From: Enoplolaimus lenunculus
Taxonomy: Eukaryota; Nematoda; Enoplea; Enoplida; Thoracostomopsidae
Assembly: GCA_030248215.1 (NCBI GenBank)
Contig: JASANG010001160.1
Span: 62,001-126,000, forward strand
Length of the DNA: 64,000 nt
Direction: 5' to 3'
The notes beneath the pieces were generated by a model, which made no database searches, was not told where the DNA came from, and saw only the letters and a program-made list of their open reading frames with translations. Position numbers and translations under genes: made by a program. Shown here one piece after another: positions 61,701 through 64,000 of the stretch. Numbering within the stretch: the first letter of the stretch is position 1; the number at the start of each line of letters is the position of its first letter.

Positions 61701-63846
61701 GGCCTTAAATTGATGGCAAAATGAGTTTGGGGGGCTCTGGCCAAATACGGAGAATCCTAACCCCAATAGCGAAAGTCCAGCAATATTAAAGAGGATGCAG
61801 ATATGCTGAACTAACCGATGCAAATCATGCATTTGGATAATGTTCATATTTGCGGCTGGTTCTTCATAAACTGAAAAAACAAAACACAAATCATATAGTG
61901 AACCCTTATAATAACAGCGAGAAATTAATATAACCACCATTCAACGAAAATGTTTCATAAGAAAGAAGTTATTCGAAACTCTTTCTTACACAACCGTTGC
62001 TTCAAAGCCGACTGCTTTGCTTCATAATGATGCATTTTTGATTCGGTGATTTTACTTCCACTCTTCATGAAGCACGGCTTTGAAAAGTTAGATAAAATTA
62101 CTTGAAAAAAGCATGTGCCATAGACAGGGGTGTAGCCACCTACACCTTTTATTATTGAATAGCATTAACGCTAACTATTTTCAGCTACAAAATATTTGCC
62201 ACAACCGAGCATAAGTTTAGTCATGCAAAAAACGAAAAAGTTGACTTACCTTTCATCGCTTTGTCTTTGCGAAACTGTGAGAAAATGTCAATGATTTCCT
62301 GCTTGCGATCAGTTAAGTATGGAATGCTGAATGAATTAAATAATCGTTCATATAGGTACAATAAGTCAATAAATTTCAGAATTATTTCTAAGGCCGGTGT
62401 TACCGGATGCCAAAAATGTGATACACCAAAATGTCCTACTGGGGCCAAGTTAACTGTATTTTTACGTTACAATTAAAACATGGTGGCATTCATTTCGCAA
62501 CTATCCTGTTCTATGTCATAGTTTTGTGGTTATATTTCGCAACTATCCTGTTCTATGTCATAGTTTTGTGGTTATTAAAGTTTTGAAATATTAAAGCCCC
62601 AAAATACTGCAAATTCACACATGCAGGATAAGCTTCGAACAACAAACCGGCACCTATTCCAGCCGACATTCTGTGTTTATTACTTACATATTATTTTGGT
62701 ATGAGCAAGCCTGATTTTGACTGGAATTTGCCGCATGAGATGTAACCAAGTCCAGCTGACTTGTTACCACATCATCAATTAACTGAATAAAACACGAAAG
62801 ATCTTTCGCAATTCGAGCAAGAAACGCGTCGATCTAGAACATTGAGTAAATGCTGCATGTACTTCCTACAAGGGACTTGACCATTTTTTATACAAACTTT
62901 CCGATGAAAGTGACTATCGTTCACATCCCGTGCGGATCTTTCCCTTACAATTTCCGAGTGAACTGCAAAACCTCCTGTAAGTAACATTGCCTTTTTCATA
63001 ACACGCAATCTTAATAAGGTTAGACACAAATCTGTAAGCATTCTTATTCAAAGAACCTGACAGTTACTTGCAGCAGGTTGGCAGCTGCCAGCTAATCTCT
63101 TTTTACTTACTTCCAGAAGACTTTGTTGCTTTTTCGCAAGGGATGATTCAGTTTCTGCGATAACAGAAGCCAGAGCATCGTTAGCCATTTTCAAATATTG
63201 ATGCCTAAACGAAATGAATTATAAAGCTTGCGGAACAAGCAGGGTGCAACCGGAATTTACAAAATACCGAAACCGGAACGTTAAAAAATACGGAACCGCA
63301 GCTGGAGCCGGAAAACGAAAAATTCTTGTTACCGAAAAACTCATTTTTAACACTATTTCATCGCACTTAAAGCTGTAAACACACCATTTAGGATGCCAAA
63401 ACCCTGAAACAAATGCAGTAGCTGGAAACGTGTGATCAATTATAAAGTATGACACAAGTTCAAAACTTTGGCAATACACGCTCAATTTTGGAAAAATAAC
63501 TTTTAGACTATTATGTCAATTTTTCTTTAAACTTTTGTATCAGAAAAACTTTCAATACTGAAAACAACGGAAAATTCCGGTGAAAAAATACCAAATGGGA
63601 ACAAGCAATAATAATTTATCCTAATAAACGCACACAACACAGAAGTATACATTAAATATAACAAGTAATCATTCAAACCTCACATAATTATGGTCTAAGT
63701 TGACTACGGTAACGGAAACCTGTTCTAATACAATTTTTTCCTACCCCGACGAAAATATCTTCATCTGTTGACTAATGACTGACCAACTTGATTTGATCGC
63801 CGAAAATTGACTCTTAAACGAAGCCAGCCTGACACGACGCTCGGAC
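58619..63846 (-). CDS. Unrecognised alpha-helical / coiled-coil protein, ten exons, 5' end beyond the window
   Basis: Exons, 5' to 3': 63846-63745, 63204-63111, 62833-62688, 62387-62250, 61870-61816, 61290-61189, 59746-59650, 59445-59129, 58918-58847, 58799-58619. All have GT-AG borders and, apart from the exon 3/4 junction, all phases match. The visible product is about 370 residues: helical segments rich in Lys, Glu, Gln and Ser (exons 1-7), a polar Ser/Asn/Glu segment (exon 8), then a more hydrophobic C-terminus ending KAPGQN. No catalytic motif, signal peptide or clear transmembrane helix was seen. I do not recognise the family. Several introns carry MITEs. The first exon enters in phase 2, so coding sequence must continue to the right of 63846, outside or at the edge of the window. 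Confidence 0.8.
58847..58918 (-). CDS. Helical-protein gene, exon 9
   Basis: Acceptor ccattttag, donor gtaaga. Encodes LTSLSKSANMLLDQVEANMS then LTS, another heptad-like helix. Phase 2 in and out. Confidence 0.75.
59129..59445 (-). CDS. Helical-protein gene, exon 8 (polar segment)
   Basis: The longest exon (317 nt): acceptor acattttag, donor gttagt after GAAAA, phase 0 in and 2 out. It encodes an acidic, Ser/Asn-rich part (ADENGEINGYELNSVVSSPG) and then EKYLVANEMLKLHLSKRGEL. If the donor were not used, translation would end a few codons later at 59113, giving a shorter isoform; the matching phase of exon 9 favours splicing. Confidence 0.78.
59650..59746 (-). CDS. Helical-protein gene, exon 7
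   Basis: Acceptor tattttag, donor gtaaag, phase 2 in and 0 out. Encodes KINYLMTMEEKLTESINSVV followed by DMIDAFRQSLDQ, a clear amphipathic helix. Confidence 0.78.
60500..60835. repeat. Intronic repeat with ATCGGCATCGGC ends
   Basis: The left part carries CCGATTAATCGGCATCGGC-type sequence and the right end reads AATCGGCATCGGCATATAAC. The two ends are partly inverted and partly direct copies of the same motif. Probably a small non-autonomous transposon in the intron between exons 6 and 7; family not determined. Confidence 0.45.
61189..61290 (-). CDS. Helical-protein gene, exon 6
   Basis: Acceptor atattttag, donor gtgtgt. Encodes CHLTKLWSETLEKLNKVDIS then VESQIRTLDCDIG. The other two frames contain early stops, so the phase-2 entry is forced, and exon 5 leaves exactly that phase. 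Confidence 0.75.
61816..61870 (-). CDS. Helical-protein gene, exon 5
   Basis: Short 55-nt exon with a strong gtttttcag-type acceptor and donor gttagt. Encodes VYEEPAANMNIIQMHDLHR when its end codons are joined to the neighbours. Phase 1 in, 2 out, agreeing with exons 4 and 6. Confidence 0.72.
62250..62387 (-). CDS. Helical-protein gene, exon 4
   Basis: Encodes EIILKFIDLLYLYERLFNSF followed by SIPYLTDRKQEIIDIFSQFR and KDKAMK; donor gtaagt, phase 1. The 5' border is uncertain: the acceptor could be ccttag at 62388, or one of the AGs upstream to about 62448, all of which demand the same incoming phase. The frame is open upstream as far as 62448 (reading GHFGVSHFWHPVTP), so the exon may be longer. 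Confidence 0.7.
62492..62575. repeat. Perfect 42-bp tandem duplication in an intron of the helical-protein gene
   Basis: The 42-bp unit 62492-62533, beginning atttcgcaactatcctgttc, is repeated without a change at 62534-62575. Identity between copies implies a recent duplication. It lies in the intron between exons 3 and 4, where the splice phases do not match. Confidence 0.92.
62688..62833 (-). CDS. Helical-protein gene, exon 3
   Basis: Acceptor tgttctag, phase 0 in. Encodes IDAFLARIAKDLSCFIQLID then DVVTSQLDLVTSHAANSS. The best donor is gtaagt after AATAATAT, which leaves phase 2, whereas exon 4 needs phase 1. Either a short exon lies between them or another donor is used. Confidence 0.65.
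63111..63204 (-). CDS. Helical-protein gene, exon 2
   Basis: Acceptor cgtttag, donor gtaagt, phase 2 in and 0 out. Encodes HQYLKMANDALASVIAETES followed by SLAKKQQSLLE, a typical amphipathic helix. Confidence 0.75.
63240..63597. mobile_element. hAT-like MITE, family D, in an intron of the helical-protein gene
   Basis: The left end CAGGGTGCAACCGGAATT is intact; the right end is shortened, stopping in ccggtg-type sequence. Perfect 8-bp duplications ggaacaag flank it at 63232-63239 and 63598-63605, so the loss at the right end either accompanied or followed a true insertion. Confidence 0.78.
63745..63846 (-). CDS. Helical-protein gene, exon 1 of those visible
   Basis: Acceptor ttttttcag, donor gtagga; enters in phase 2 and leaves in phase 2. 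Encodes SERRVRLASFKSQFSAIKSS then WSVISQQMKIFSS. The two leftover bases GG join the G of the next exon to give Gly. One of the other two frames contains a stop, which helps fix the frame. An exon further 5' is expected. Confidence 0.7.
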
Positions 63847-64000
63847 CTGAAAAAACAAAAAACGCTAATACGCAATCATTTTACAATAAATTCCCCTAAA
63901 GACTACGTTTTGCCCACTAAACCCCTAAATTTCAAAAACACTGTCTGCTTCCGTCAAAAAATGTCGGTTATTCTAGGTTTCCAGCACCCCAACGAGCAGT

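Overview
The window is a piece of an animal nuclear genome. It has spliced genes with GT-AG introns, long AT-rich spacers and a very high load of short dispersed repeats. No bacterial operons, phage genes, CRISPR array or rRNA were seen. The clade cannot be fixed from the sequence; an invertebrate is most likely. Two multi-exon genes could be reconstructed exon by exon, both on the minus strand, and a few plus-strand exon-like stretches may belong to a third.

Gene 1 (19833-34045, minus) is a PIM-family serine/threonine kinase. Six coding exons join in perfect phase to 1,963 codons. Residues about 35-286 are a complete, apparently active PIM kinase domain: glycine loop, catalytic Lys, PIM-type ERP hinge, [11 protein letters not shown] and PPEW. 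The last exon then continues without a stop for another ~1,677 residues of Gln/Asn/His/Ser-rich sequence, including a run of 50 Gln and a 17Asn-Asp-38Asn block. Known PIM kinases are about 310-330 residues and end soon after the kinase fold, so this giant prion-like tail is the most striking thing in the window.

Gene 2 (58619-63846, minus, 5' end beyond the window) has ten recognisable exons that encode an alpha-helical, probably coiled-coil protein I do not recognise. Nine of ten exons chain in frame by phase; one junction (exon 3 to 4) does not fit and may hide a small exon. Just downstream, on the opposite strand, lie exon-like stretches at 55818-55925, 57457-57585 and about 58335-58421.

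The rest is repeat-dominated. Region 1-19832: MITE fragments, a 4.5-kb giant fold-back element (7313-11845) built of opposing arrays of an 81-bp satellite, a GC-rich palindromic element inside it, two terminal-inverted-repeat (TIR) MITEs at 15.2-15.8 kb, and a 190-bp array of hairpin-forming units at 17.5-18.4 kb. Region 34046-55817: a tandem-repeat element, several hAT-like MITE families with 8-bp target-site duplications (TSDs), a Tc1/mariner-like MITE flanked by TA, a MITE family carrying TTAGGC hexamers, a second GC-rich palindrome and a 64-bp minisatellite. No transposase, reverse transcriptase, capsid or envelope coding region was recognised, so every mobile element here looks non-autonomous.
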